From: Diabrotica undecimpunctata
Lineage: Eukaryota > Arthropoda > Insecta > Coleoptera > Chrysomelidae
Direction: 5' to 3'
Assembly: GCF_040954645.1 (NCBI RefSeq)
Contig: NC_092809.1
Span: 136,451,914 to 136,515,913, forward strand
Length of the DNA stretch: 64,000 nt
Both the position numbers and the translations under genes were made by a program. Under the pieces are notes generated by a model. It was given only the letters and a program-made list of their open reading frames with translations. It was not told the origin of the DNA and did no database searches. Position 1 is the stretch's first letter, and the number at the start of each line of letters is the position of its first letter. This document shows positions 45,208 through 55,800 of the stretch, in pieces.

Positions 45208-47250
45208 TAATCATCATCATCACGTAGCGCTACAATCCTGGGTGGGTCTTGGCTGACTGTACAACTTTTTTCCAATTTGTTCGGTCTTCCATCAACCTAG
45301 GGTCAAATGGAATGTTCATTTTCCGGAGATCTGCTTTGATGTTATCTTTAAATCGCATTCTGGGATGTCCGAGTGGTCTTTTGCCTGTGGATATCTCTTC
45401 CCATACCAGTTTTGCCAGTCTATCGTTATGCAGTATGTGCACGTGGCCTGCCCATCTTAGTCGCTGTGATTTAATTTCTTGGACAATATCGGCGTCATTG
45501 TAGAGTGCTTTTAATTCGATATTGGTTCTGATCTTATACTGGTTTGTGGTGATGTCATGGAGAGGTCCGAAAATTCTTCTAAGTATTTTTCGTTCAAAAC
45601 GTCGAGCTTTTCTTCGTTTGCTTTGGTCATGGTCCACGTTTCGCATCCGTATGTTATTACAGGTCTGACGATGGATTTATAGATTTTGATCATAGACAGC
45701 GGTTTGCAGATTGGATTTTGTCTTTTATTTTTTCAGTAACATCGTTGTCAGCCTCCAGATACTTAAAACGTTGTACTCTTTCAAAATTGCAGGTGTAGAT
45801 CTTCACATTTTGTCCTATTCTGTCTCTTCGTGTCGTTCTATTTATACACATATATTTCGTCTTCTCTTCATTAATCTTCAGCCCTACTTCACTTGTTGCT
45901 CCTTCCACCTTGTTGAAGATGTCTTTCGTGGACAAGATGGAGTCTCCAACGAGATCTATGTCATCTGCATATGCGAGTAATAGCTTGGGACCTTGAACCG
46001 ATAGCAATTCTGTTTTTATTTTTTATTTCGGCCGACCTCATGGCTTTCTCTAATACAAGGTTAAAAAGTAGTGGAGATAACGCATCACCCTTTTTGAGTC
46101 CACTGTTAATTTCAAGTTTCAGTTTCAGTTTCAGTTTCAGTTTATTATTTACACGTACTTTAGATATTCCACCCTTCATACAGACTTTGGTCATCCGAAT
46201 GAGTTTCTTTGGTATTGAGAACTCCGCCATAGCATTCCATACTTGGCTTCTTTCTACGCTACAATATGCCTATCGAAAGTCTATGAAAAGATTGTGTATG
46301 GGTCTGTTATACTACCAACCCTTTTCTAGAAGTTGTCTTAGCGTGAATAGTTGATCTATTGTTGATCTCTGTTTTCCCTAAAACCGGCTTGATATTCGCC
46401 TAGGACATTTTCAGCATAAGGGATTAGTCTACTAAGAATGACTCGCGCATTTTGTTCTGTCCCCTTTTTTGTGGATGGGCACTATTATGTTTTCCTTCCA
46501 TCGTGCTGGTATCCTCTCTTCTAATCATATGTGCATTATTAGCTGGTGAATTTGGCGATGTAGTGCGTCTCCCCCATATTTCAGAAGTTCTGCTGGTATA
46601 TCGTCCGTATCCGGCGCTTTGTGATTTTTCAGCTTATTTAAGGCCTTTTGGGTTTCTTCAATGGAGGGATTTTTGACGGGCATGTCCGCTGTGATATAGA
46701 TCTCTTCTTTGTGCTGTTCTTCCTGTATGATATTTAAAAGGACCCTAAAATACTCTTTCCATTCTACAGTTACTTCTTTATCGTCGATTATCATACGGCC
46801 TTGATTGTCTCTCAGGGTGTGGATGGAATTGGTTCTATGTCCTCTTTTCTCAGAGGAAATTGCTTTATAGAATTCTCTGGAGCCTGGTTTGGGCCGGTCT
46901 CTCTCCATAGCTTCATATTTTTGTTGTTCATAGTTTCTTTTCTTTGTGCGTATTATTCTTCTTGTTTCTTTTCGGCAGTTGTCATATTACTTTTTTACTT
47001 TGTTCTGTTTGCAGTTGTATCCAAATCTTCCTTACTGTTTGTCTTTTTTCCAGCTGTTTCTGACATTCCTCGTCATGCCATGTTTTTGCCCTCTTCTGTC
47101 TACTCCTTTCAAAGATCTTTAAAGCTAATGCTAAGATTAATATTAAACTTACTTGGTTTTCAGCTTAAACCGTGTCAAATTTGAGTACCGAGCTCTCTAC
47201 TTTCTCTCTGAAGTCTTTCTGCGGATTCTAAGGTCTTAGTCTACTAAACG
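45208..47250 (-). pseudogene. LINE (RTE-like) RT relic, long minus-strand copy
   Basis: From 47250 downward: linker (DEECQKQLEKRQTVRKIWIQ), RPKPGSREFYKAISSEKRG, LNKLKNHKAPDTDDIPAELL (domain 1), WKENIIVPIHKKGDRTKC (domain 2), LFIDFR-AYCSVERSQVWNAM (domain 3, damaged), LKKGDALSPLLFNLVLEKAM, LLAYADDIDLVGDSI (YADD) near 45975, FERVQRFKYLEADNDV, IVRPVITYGCETWTMTK near 45650, LRRIFGPLHDITTNQYKIRT, RLRWAGHVHILHNDRLAK, GKRPLGHPRMRF, stop near 45230. Tail ATGATGATGATT at 45208-45222. Frameshifts near 45960, 45690 and 46500; a hexamer expansion lies inside at 46113. The YADD box is intact. Confidence 0.9.
46113..46144. repeat. TTTCAG hexamer repeat within the LINE RT
   Basis: Four to five tandem copies of TTTCAG. 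On the coding strand they give alternating Lys-Leu residues between VRVNN and LEINSG. A local replication-slippage expansion after insertion is the simplest reading. Confidence 0.9.
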
Positions 47251-48585
47251 CCCAAATCTCTTTACTTGTACACTGTTCACTGTACTACCGTGTATTACTG
47301 TGTAGTGAACAGTGGACACTATACAGAAGACTTCACATGGGAAGTCGAAAGCTCGCTATAATCAAATTCGACGTGGTTAACCCAGAAACAGAGTGAGTTT
47401 GGTAATAACTTTTCCAATAATATTAAACTAACTTTTTTTTAATGTTAATGGCACTAAAAGTATTATAGTATATCAGATAATAAATTGTTGTGGTAGTAGG
47501 AGATACGCTTTACTTACAATTGTTTTCTTTTGGTTAATTTAAAAAAAAAACAGTAATATTTTTTAACTATTTGCGAATAGGAATTGGTTTTCTAACTATA
47601 TCATTTTCCGAATCCCCATAATTGCATAAATTACGTGTTTTTCGTTCTGTTTTCCATTACTCCCTTAAACTAGTAAATATATGTTTAAACGGAATAAAAC
47701 TCATCCGTTGTATTTGAACAAATTGTCAATACAAAAAATAACAAAACTTGTAATAACAGGCTTCCGTCGCCACAAAAGAACGGAAAACTTTTTAAATGGA
47801 AAATATAATACATCTGAGGTAAAATTTCCTTTGTATCCGACTGAAGTTTTCTTTAAATAAAAACAGCCGGATGAAAATTACTACGCGGATACAACTTTAT
47901 TGATGCCGATTCGATACCGTGTATAGAATAATATATCATTAGGTACAATTCTGTACACTGTAAAATTTTTTTAAAGAAAATGTTTTTTTCAGTTATTTAT
48001 CTTTTTAAATCCAAAAACGTGTTTGTTATCAAATTATTATCAAATTAAGTTTTATTAATGAATCTTAAAGTTTATGAGTTTTAAAAAACTCTTTTCCAGT
48101 ACCAAAATTCCGATCCTGCTGTGCTGAAAGTGTAAAAATAGCTGGCATGAAAAATTAAAATTTAGACATAAAAAACAAAATTAGTATATTAGACAACGAG
48201 CATTAATGATGGTTATTATAACGCCGCGTAACAGGGACTGTTGTATAGAATACGACAATCATAGTGTCAATTAAATGCGAGTAGTATCCATTATTTTTTC
48301 TACGTTCATTCAACAAAAAAATATATATCCAAATTTATTTATTTTGTAACATAAACAAATCAAGTAGTTATATTAATAAATTTATTATTTTGTTGGTACA
48401 TTTATATTTTGAATAGGTATTAAAATTACTTTAAGGCGATAATTTTATTATGCTGGTTGATGAGGTTCCTATCATCAATGGTGTAATATAAATTTCCTTT
48501 TTAATTTGGTTGTATTTAATGAAATTTAAAATTTGTTTACTTATGTTGTTTTTATTTTGAACGGATTCCTAAATTTATTTTTCCG
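47251..48585. other. AT-rich spacer with one hairpin
   Basis: CACTGTTCACT (47271-47281) and AGTGAACAGTG (47304-47314) form an 11-bp stem with a 22-base loop. Weaker inverted similarity extends outward (GAAGTCTT and AAGACTTC). The remainder to 48585 has no recognised feature. Confidence 0.5.
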
Positions 48586-48591
48586 CCACCA

Positions 48592-50590
48592 ATGTGGATT
48601 TGTTTTGGAATAAAAACACATATATCTGATAACAAAACACCACAATACACCACACAGTTAAAAGTTGAAAGCTTACAGAATGTCTCCACAAGATACCTAT
48701 TCCAAAAAAGAATAACCGAAAAAAGCAGAAACACATATATCCCAGAAAGTAATGGAGTCGAAAAAAGCTGGGCAAAAATTAAGTCTAATATCTCGGCCAA
48801 AGAAATTCTTGGTGATAGAAATATAAATAAAAAAAATCCCAAGACAAAGAACTCCATGGTTTTGTACAGAAGTGAAGGAAAAATGTGAAGAAAATAAAAA
48901 AGCTTACCTGAAACACATGTCAACCAAAACACAATAGCCATGCCATAATTACAAGACAATTAGACACGAAACACATGCACTTATAAGAAAAAGAAAAATG
49001 ATTACTGAAAACGCTTGTCGAAAGAAATGGAACATGATTTTTACGATTTTTAAAAGGAAATATGGCGCTATACAAGAGGTAAAAGAACGGAGGTAAAGGA
49101 ACGAATAGATACAAAGCATATAAAAAACAAAACGCGAATTGATTACCTAAACAAAATGTATGCAGAGAAAGAACAAACGAAGCTAGAACTGGAAGCACCA
49201 GAAATTTCCACAAATGAAGAACTTATTATAAATGTACACGAAGTTTGAAAAATACTTGAAAAGCTGAAGAACAGAAAAGCACCAGGTAAAGACGAAATAT
49301 CAAACGAATTACTGAAATATTGTGGAGCAGTAATGATAGAACAATAAACAACATTAATTAGTAAAATTATAAAGCACAATAAAATATCGGAAGAATGGAC
49401 AACAAGCGAACTAATTCTACTATTCAAACAAGGAAATAAAAAACAGCCAAAAAATATAGAGGTATAAACTTGTTATATACTACCCTGAACCTTACAACTA
49501 AAATTTTACAAGTACTAATAAATCAGAGGATAGGTTTAGCAAATGAACAACAGGGTTTTTGTAGTGGAAGATCGTGTACAGATGCAATATTCGTTATAAA
49601 GTAAATTACTGAGCAATCACTAGAGGTTAATAGATCAGCATTTCGGTGTCTGATTAACTTAAAAAAGCGTTTGAAAGAGTACGACTCAAATATGTAATCT
49701 GTCTTCTGTATAATAGAGAAGTTCCCCTTAATATTATACTATTTAATAGATGGCCAACTTACAGAATCTATAGAAATAGGCAGCGGAATATGACATGATA
49801 ACACATTGAGCCCTACGCTTATTAACTGATTCATGGATAAAATCATGAAATGCGTTAACAAAGGAACAGAATCCAGAATTGGAAACAAAGAAATAAAAAT
49901 ACTCTTTTACGCAAAATAGTCTGCAAAGACTGATCCACAGATTTAACATAAGAGCAAAAGAGTTTAATATGGAAGTCTCATCTCAGGAAACTAAAACAAT
50001 AGTAATTAGCAAAGAACCAACCAGATGTAAAACAGAAATTGATGGCATCAGTATTAAACAAATAATGAAAATAAAATACCTTGAAATTACACTGTCTAGC
50101 TATGGAGACCTAGACAAAGAAGTGCAAAAAGGAAATAGACTGGCAGGATGCCTTAATAATACTATATGGAAATAGAAACATTAACGCTGAGATTAAGTTA
50201 AGAATTTATAAAGAAGCCAATAATGACATATGCCTCAGAAATAAGACCCGACACAGTTACAACACAAATACTACTGGAAACTCCAGAGATGAGAGTACTT
50301 AAAAAAATTACAGGAAATACGTTGAGAGATCGAAAGAGAAGTGAAGACAATAGAAGAATTAAATGTAACGTACAGTGTATAAATAAATGAACACAAAATA
50401 GAAAAAAAAAAGAATAGAATAACCACATAAGCAGAATGGGGGAGACCCGTGTCGTCAAAATAGCAAGAAATAAGTCACCAATCGACAGAAGAAGTATCGG
50501 ACAAGATGGAGTGACAACCTTCCATAGAGGTACTAATCCTCCAATGAACAAGCAGAATGACTTATAAAGACTAAGAAGAAGAGGAAGAAG
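48592..50590 (+). pseudogene. LINE relic, plus strand, linker to C-terminus
   Basis: Starts in the linker (TTQLKVESLQNVSTRYLFQK, NGVEKSWAKIKSNI), continues RYLNKMYAEKEQTKLELE, then RT domain 1 KLKNRKAPGKDEISNELLKY near 49260-49320, WTTSELILLFKQGNKKQPKN, GFCSGRSCTDAIFVI, LINLKKAFERV with Asp replaced by Glu near 49645, and a destroyed catalytic box region near 49900. Then come KTIVISKEPTRCKTEIDGI, MKIKYLEITLSS, a MTYASEIRPDT-like segment near 50225, and LKKITGNTLRDRKRSED-like sequence. Many stops. The linker matches that of the minus-strand LINE ending at 55800 (IKVEALNTESTEYLYRKRI), so both copies belong to one family. Confidence 0.8.
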
Positions 50591-51186
50591 AAGCATGTGG
50601 ATTTCCATCAGCCATGATGTTTTAATGTTGCTATATCACCACCAGAATCTACTAATATAAATTTGAAACTTCGACAAAAGTAATGTCCATATGTCTGTTT
50701 CTTTTCCCAGATAACTAAACTTTTTTTATTCCAAAATTTATGTATTTTTTACAAATTTCGTATTATTTCCGAGTGATTGTAAATTTTAGTGTTGTGTGGG
50801 TTTTTGTATCTCTTACCGTTACTAAAAGAGTTAAGTCAAACTAAAAATGTTGTTCCAATTTATGTAATTCGTGTCTTCTGTACGCTCCCATGATTCTAAA
50901 AATGTAAGCCACTTTTGTTAGTAAATATTTTTGATCCGGGGCTTCTGTGGTAAATTGCTTGATATCATTCGTGGAGCATGTTTTGACCTTTTTCGCTTTT
51001 TTAATCTTTAGATGTTTTATTTAATAAAGATTGTGGTTTAAAACTTTACTCATATCCACGTTATGTCCAGTGAACAACAGATTTTAATATTGCGTAATGG
51101 CTCCATAAGATATTTTATTTAAATTTTTTAGATATTGTAACGTTGTAAACGTCACATGTTAGTTATTTTTCTTTTAATAAAAATTG
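50591..51186. other. Spacer upstream of the tandem array
   Basis: No domain or repeat recognised. AATAAA occurs near 51020 and 51175, without context. Confidence 0.4.
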
Positions 51187-51216
51187 GGCTTTCCCATTTT
51201 GAATTTGTATCAGCCC

Positions 51217-51262
51217 GAGTATCTGATGAAGCAGGGATGCTTAAATGAGTCATAACACACTA
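51217..51262 (+). ncRNA. Hammerhead ribozyme-like motif, copy 1
   Basis: GAGTAT, core CTGATGA (51223-51229), helix II AGCA-GGGA-TGCT (51230-51241), TAAA where GAAA is required, helix III ATG-AGT-CAT, then A as the cleavage-site base, then ACACACT. Helix I pairing is imperfect. The lost G of GAAA predicts inactivity. Confidence 0.5.
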
Positions 51263-51497
51263 TTGATAACGATTTGAGAAAGGGGAGTTATGGCTTCCTA
51301 GGAAATATATTTGGCCATATAATTCAACAAAGCTATAGAAGCTTTTGCGAAAGATTTAATCTTTTATACATTTCGTATAGCCCAAAGCACAGAAAATGAT
51401 ATTATTAAATAGTTTTCGTTCTGTACGCTAACCACCACAGTGGTCAAGTTTTAGGAGACATTCGTTGGACTTTCCGAGTTTGAATTTGTATCAGCCC

Positions 51498-51541
51498 AAA
51501 TGTCTGATGAAGCAGGGATGCTAAAATGAGTCAATACTCTA
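51498..51541 (+). ncRNA. Hammerhead ribozyme-like motif, copy 2
   Basis: Core CTGATGA (51504-51510), helix II AGCA-GGGA-TGCT, AAAA in place of GAAA, then TGAGTCAATACTC with a small deletion relative to the other copies. Helix I 5' side is AAATGT. Predicted inactive. Confidence 0.45.
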
Positions 51542-51810
51542 TTGATATCGATTCGAGCCCGGGAAGTTTGACGATATGGCCTCCTAGGTCATATATTTGA
51601 CCATATAATTCAACACAGCGATAGCAGCTTTTGCTAAATGATTTAATCTTTTTTACATTTTGTATAGCCCACAGCACAGAAAACGATATTATTAAATAGT
51701 TTTCGTTCATGGCCACCAAAACAGGTGGCACCTCTGTACGCTAACCACTGCAGTGGTCAAGTTTTAGGAGACATTCGTTGCACTTTCCGAGTTTGAATTT
51801 GTATCAGCTC

Positions 51811-51855
51811 GAGTGTCAGATCAAGCAGGGATGCTGAAATGAGTCATAAACACTC
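51811..51855 (+). ncRNA. Hammerhead ribozyme-like motif, copy 3
   Basis: Helix I GAGTGT (51811-51816) pairs fully with ACACTC (51850-51855). The core reads CAGATCA, two changes from CTGATGA. Helix II is AGCA-GGGA-TGCT (51824-51835), GAAA is intact (51836-51839), and helix III is ATG-AGT-CAT, followed by A and one extra A. The three copies together give a canonical hammerhead. Confidence 0.5.
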
Positions 51856-51992
51856 TATTGATACCGATTCGAGCACGGGAAGTTTAACGAATTTATCTTA
51901 CTAGGCCATAGATTTGGCAATTTAATTCAACAAAGCGATAGCAGCTTTTTTATTCTTTTATATATAAACTAGGTTTAATCTTTTATATTTAC

Positions 51993-51996
<4 letters not shown>

Positions 51997-52042
<46 letters not shown>
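51997..52042. repeat. (AT)n microsatellite
   Basis: About 45 bases of AT repeat directly at the right edge of the tandem array. Confidence 0.97.
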
Positions 52043-52046
<4 letters not shown>

Positions 52047-52084
52047 TACGTATTATATATACATATATACAAACAAAAGTGTCA

Positions 52085-52920
52085 TTAATCGTTTGTGGTT
52101 AAGGTGTCAAGAAACTGGATGTTGCTGAATGTCATACAGACCGTACAAGGATAACCAACCAGATTGAATACCGTTTTATTAGGTAGTAGGCTTTGTGAGA
52201 TCGCACTTTAACTGCATCATAATTACAAATAAGGCTGAAAGAGAACCATCGGGCGTTTGTGGCCAAACCATTAATAGACTGTATGAAGTAGGGTTAAATG
52301 TTTGAAGACCTGTAAGAGTGCCTGTGTGATCTAGAGGAAATCGCGCTGATCGGCTTCAGTGGGTACAAGAACAAGAAAATTGGTTTAGATGTGAGTGGGC
52401 CTCTACTTTGTTTACAGACAAGTCCCGATTTGTATTTGCACCAGATACAAGACGAACGAGATTTTGGAAACGATCTGGTAATACTAAATGATAGGCCACC
52501 TTGCAGGAGGTTTATAGACAGAAAGGCGGCAGTATAATGGTATGGGGTGGAATCACTCTTGGTGGAAGAACCAATCACGTTTATCTGGAACGGATTCAAA
52601 ATGCAGACAGACTACCGCGATATGATTCTCGAATTTATTTTTGTATCCTTTTTACAACTAGCTGATCCCCAATTTCAATTAATGCACGACAATGTACGTC
52701 CGCATACTGCCAATTAAGCATGTATGGCACATATTGGGCAAACGCATTTTACAAAAAAATATTGCGTTCAATACAAGACAGCAACTGTCTGAGGGCCTTT
52801 CAATGGAGTGGAACAGAATACCGCAGCACGACATTGGCCATCTGATCATGAGTTTGCATTACAGATGTAGGACAGTAATCATCAACCATGGAGGTCATAG
52901 ACTATACAAACTTAACCTAA
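52085..52920 (+). pseudogene. Tc1-like transposase relic
   Basis: Degenerate plus-strand Tc1 transposase. Segments: a helix-turn-helix region at 52120-52290 (HTDRTRITNQIEYR, NRLYEVGLNV-like), CEWASTLFTDKSRFVFAPDT near 52390-52440 where the first catalytic Asp is kept but the following Glu is Lys, GGSIMVWGGITLGGRTNHVY near 52530, QFQLMHDNVRPHTAN near 52673 with the second Asp, then a deletion that removes the SPDLNPIE region. The end is VWHILGKRILQKNIAFNT, LSMEWNRIPQHDIGHLIMSL, CRTVIINHGGHRLY near 52870-52905. The missing third catalytic residue and several stops make it inactive. Confidence 0.8.
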
Positions 52921-53330
52921 AGACCACTTTGTTGGGAGTTGAGGGGCAACAAATTAGTTTTTTATCTTTTTTTTTTTGTTACATCATTTTTTTTACTTAT
53001 CAAGTTCTCTTTTAATTTTCTTTTAAGCATGTATGGTACATATTGGACAAACGTATTTTACAAAAAAATATTGCGTTCAATACAAGACAGCAACTCCTGA
53101 GGGCCTTTCAATGGAGTGGAATAGAATACCGCAGCACGACATTGACCATCTGATCATAAGTTTGCATTACAGATGTAGGACAGTAATCATCAACCATGGA
53201 GGTCATAGACTATACAAACTTAACCTAAAGACTACTTTGTTGGGAGTTGAGGGGCAACAAATTAGTTTTTTATCTTTTTTTTTGTTACCCTTTTTTTGGA
53301 CTTATCAAGTTCTCTTTTAACTTTTTTAAG
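52718..53330 (+). repeat. Two-copy tandem duplication of the Tc1 3' part
   Basis: GCATGTATGG-ACATATTGG at 52718 recurs at 53027, a 309-base period. The second copy runs to about 53330. The copies are nearly identical apart from scattered substitutions and small indels (for example GCAACTGTCTGAGG versus GCAACTCCTGAGG). Both duplicate the coding end (EGLSMEWNRIPQHDI). TTAAG occurs at both boundaries. A recent local duplication. Confidence 0.92.
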
Positions 53331-54014
53331 AGTTATTGCGATAATTCTAAGAAAAAATGTGTATTTTATATTTGGGACACTTGTTTATAACCTTTTATTA
53401 AAAATATTTTAAATAAATTATTTGAAATTCTTCTGTAATCTCGCATTTTGTTTTGGTCCCCTAGATTATTTTGATGTGTGTATAATACGTATAATTCATG
53501 ACAATTAGGATATCTGAACAATAACTAATTAACCTACAGAAATGATGGATGCGCTATAGAGCGTTCGCCAAAATTTTGAAATCAATTGAAAATCTGTCAT
53601 GCTCATCGCCAAGAAGTTGCATCTCCAAAATTAGTATTTGAGAATGCATGCCTCATATTTGAATATAATTAAAAGTCAATATTGATGCACGCTAGAAAAA
53701 TAATACGAGCAAAAAAATTTGAACAAAAAATGTTTGAAAACAAAACTTAAAAGCAGGAAAAAAACAAACTCGCATTATTTATTAAAAAAGTATACTAATG
53801 GCAAATAACGCAGAGCAATAAAGTATTAATTTAATAAGTTTAGAAAACAATATAGTTTTCCTAATCTAGCTACAATCAATTCAAATCATCAGAATAATCA
53901 ATAAGGTAAACAAAATTATTACGTTGCTCTCTGAGAAGTCAGCTAAAAGATTAGATAATAAAATAAGAACGGAAGAAAAGAAATAGAGCATCAAATAATA
54001 ATAATTAAAGATAT
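53331..54014. other. AT-rich spacer
   Basis: Possibly the 3' terminal part of the Tc1 relic near 53380-53470 (GGGACACTTGTTTATAA). A small palindrome, GAAAACAATATAGTTTTC, lies near 53845. No gene recognised. Confidence 0.4.
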
Positions 54015-55800
54015 CTTCTTTTTTTGTAGACATGACACTGTCTGTTTTTCAATGTGCCTCTAGTAAGTTGTCGTTCCATCGTTTTCGTGATCTTTCTACT
54101 TATCATTGTCCTATTTGAAAACCGTCTCTCGCCGTCTTTACTACTCTATTTGTTGTCATTCGGCTTATATGATCGTTCTATTCTACTCTTCTATTTCTTA
54201 CCCAGTTCTTGGTGTTCTCCACCTTGCATCTACGTCATATATCTGTACTTTTAGTTCTGTTCAACAGTGTCTTACCATCAATTCTTCTAAGTGTTTTCAT
54301 CTCTGTTATTTCTAACATCATTTGTATCCTCTTTGTATCAGGCCGTATTTCTTCCGCGTATGTCATCATTGGCCTGATAACTGTTTTATAAATTCTGCCT
54401 TTCATTTCTTTTCCGATATTTTTATTTCTCCGTATTGTTTCATTCAGGCAACCTGCGGTTCTGTTTGCTCTATTCACTTGATTTTCCACTTCAGTTTCGA
54501 GCTTTCCGTAGCTATATAATGTGATGCCTAGATATTTAAACTCCATTACTTGTTCTATTATCTGACCTTTCAGCCACAATTTACATCTTAGTAAATTTAC
54601 TGTTATAACCATGCATTTTGTGTTTTTTGGGGAATTAACATGTTAAATTTTCTAGCGGCTATATTAAATTGGAGTAGCATAGGTTGTAAATCATCTTCAA
54701 TTTCAGAAAGTAGTATTGCATCGTCTGCATAGCAGATTATTTTAAGTTGTTTTTCTCCCATTTGGTATCCTTTTTTAGTTCTTAATTTTTTATTATTTCA
54801 TCCATAATCAGGTTGAACAATATTTCCTATTTCCTTGCCAGTTTTAATAGGTTTGGTTAGTTTTTGTGGATAACGTCCTTTAATTTGACCCAGTCAAATG
54901 TCTTCTTAAGGTCCACGAAACATAGATAGCCGATTTATTGTATTCTAATGATTTCTGTTTCACTTGTCTCATCATAAGTATAGCGTCGGTGCATGATCTT
55001 CCCGACCTAAGACCTTGTTGTTCTTTTGCAAGTGTTTAATTAATTTCATTCAGTTTGTTTGTTTTCACTTTGGTTGTTAATTTTAGTGTTGTGTTAATTA
55101 ATTAATTTCTCTGTAATTTTTCAAGTCCAATTTGTCTCTCTTTTTGAAGAGAGGTATTAGGATGCTGGATCTCCATTTTTGTATTATTTTTTGAAATAGT
55201 TTTAATAGTTGTTTGGTCAGATCTGGTCATCCGTATTTTAGGAGTTCGTTCGGTATTCTGTCCTCCCCTAGTGATTTTGTATTTTTTAATTTCTTTAATG
55301 CTCTCTTTACATCTTCCTCCTCAATGTTTATTTTTCCGTTTATTTTATAATTATAATATTTTTATTTTATTATTTTCGGCACGTCTGGTATTGGTGGTTC
55401 ATTATCGTCATCTTTACCAAATAGGGATCAAGAGTAGTTTACCCATGTTTCTTTCTGAATGTGTTTTGTTTTTGTTTCATCTCTTTTCCTTGTTCTCTGG
55501 TAATTCTCTATATTTCCATAAACCATGCTATTTTTTTTTATATTTTAGTGTTCGTTACTTTTTGCTCTCCAAGTGATTCTGTTGCTGAATTAATTATGTT
55601 TTTTGTTTTATTTTTTCCCAGCTTTCCTTGATGTTATTGTTTTCTAATATTTTATTCCCAGCGATCTTCTCTGATATTCTTTTTCTGTATAAGTATTCCG
55701 TGGATTCCGTATTTAGTGCTTCGACTTTGATTTTTGTTTGTGTTGGAGCCGCTCTCATGGGTGTGAAGTATTTCACACCCAAGTGAATTAAAAATGTATT
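54015..55800 (-). pseudogene. LINE relic, minus strand, same family as 48592-50590
   Basis: From 55800 downward: linker IKVEALNTESTEYLYRKRIS, NNNIKESWEKIKQK, then RT domain 1 (LKNTKSLGEDRIPNELLKYG) near 55240-55300, a segment matching QEQQGLRSGRSCTDAILMMR near 54970-55030, DLKKTFDWVKLK-like near 54900 (catalytic Asp), a catalytic-box region CYADDAILLSEIEDDLQ near 54690-54735, MVITVNLLRCKLWLKG, QVMEFKYLGITLYSYGKLET near 54480-54550, YKTVIRPMMTYAEEIRPD near 54345-54400, TEMKTLRRIDGKTLLNRT, then a GRRSVGRPRK-like end. The YADD motif is readable. Several frameshifts. 54235-54612 is still open for 125 codons. Confidence 0.85.

Larger units (their letters stand above)
51187..51995 (+). repeat. Tandem array with hammerhead motifs; retrozyme candidate
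   Basis: TTTGAATTTGTATCAGC recurs at 51200, 51480 and 51793. The embedded core motif starts at 51223, 51504 and 51817, giving periods of 281 and 313 bases. Copies share CTATTGATA, TTCAACA-AGCGATAGCAGC, GATATTATTAAATAGTTTTC, TGTACGCTAACCAC and GTGGTCAAGTTTTAGGAGAC. The longer unit has a 26-base insertion at about 51708-51733 (GCCACC and GGTGGC palindrome). The array is two full units plus partial ends, and ends in an AT microsatellite. No coding capacity. Unit length, tandem layout and a self-cleaving motif per unit fit animal retrozymes (known class); assignment here is inference. Confidence 0.75.

Noticed and set aside
46801..47184. A 127-codon plus-strand frame rich in Phe, Leu and Ser
   Set aside because: It is antisense to LINE linker sequence; the hydrophobic look comes from reading a Lys/Glu-rich coding strand in reverse.
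48592..48888. A host protein-coding gene (98-codon open frame)
   Set aside because: Its residues align with the linker of the LINE at 54015-55800 and lead into RT motifs, so it is part of a LINE relic.
52070..53400. Terminal inverted repeats for the third Tc1 element (AGTGTC near 52079 and GACACT near 53384)
   Set aside because: Only about ten bases agree and the flanking TA cannot be judged inside AT-rich DNA.
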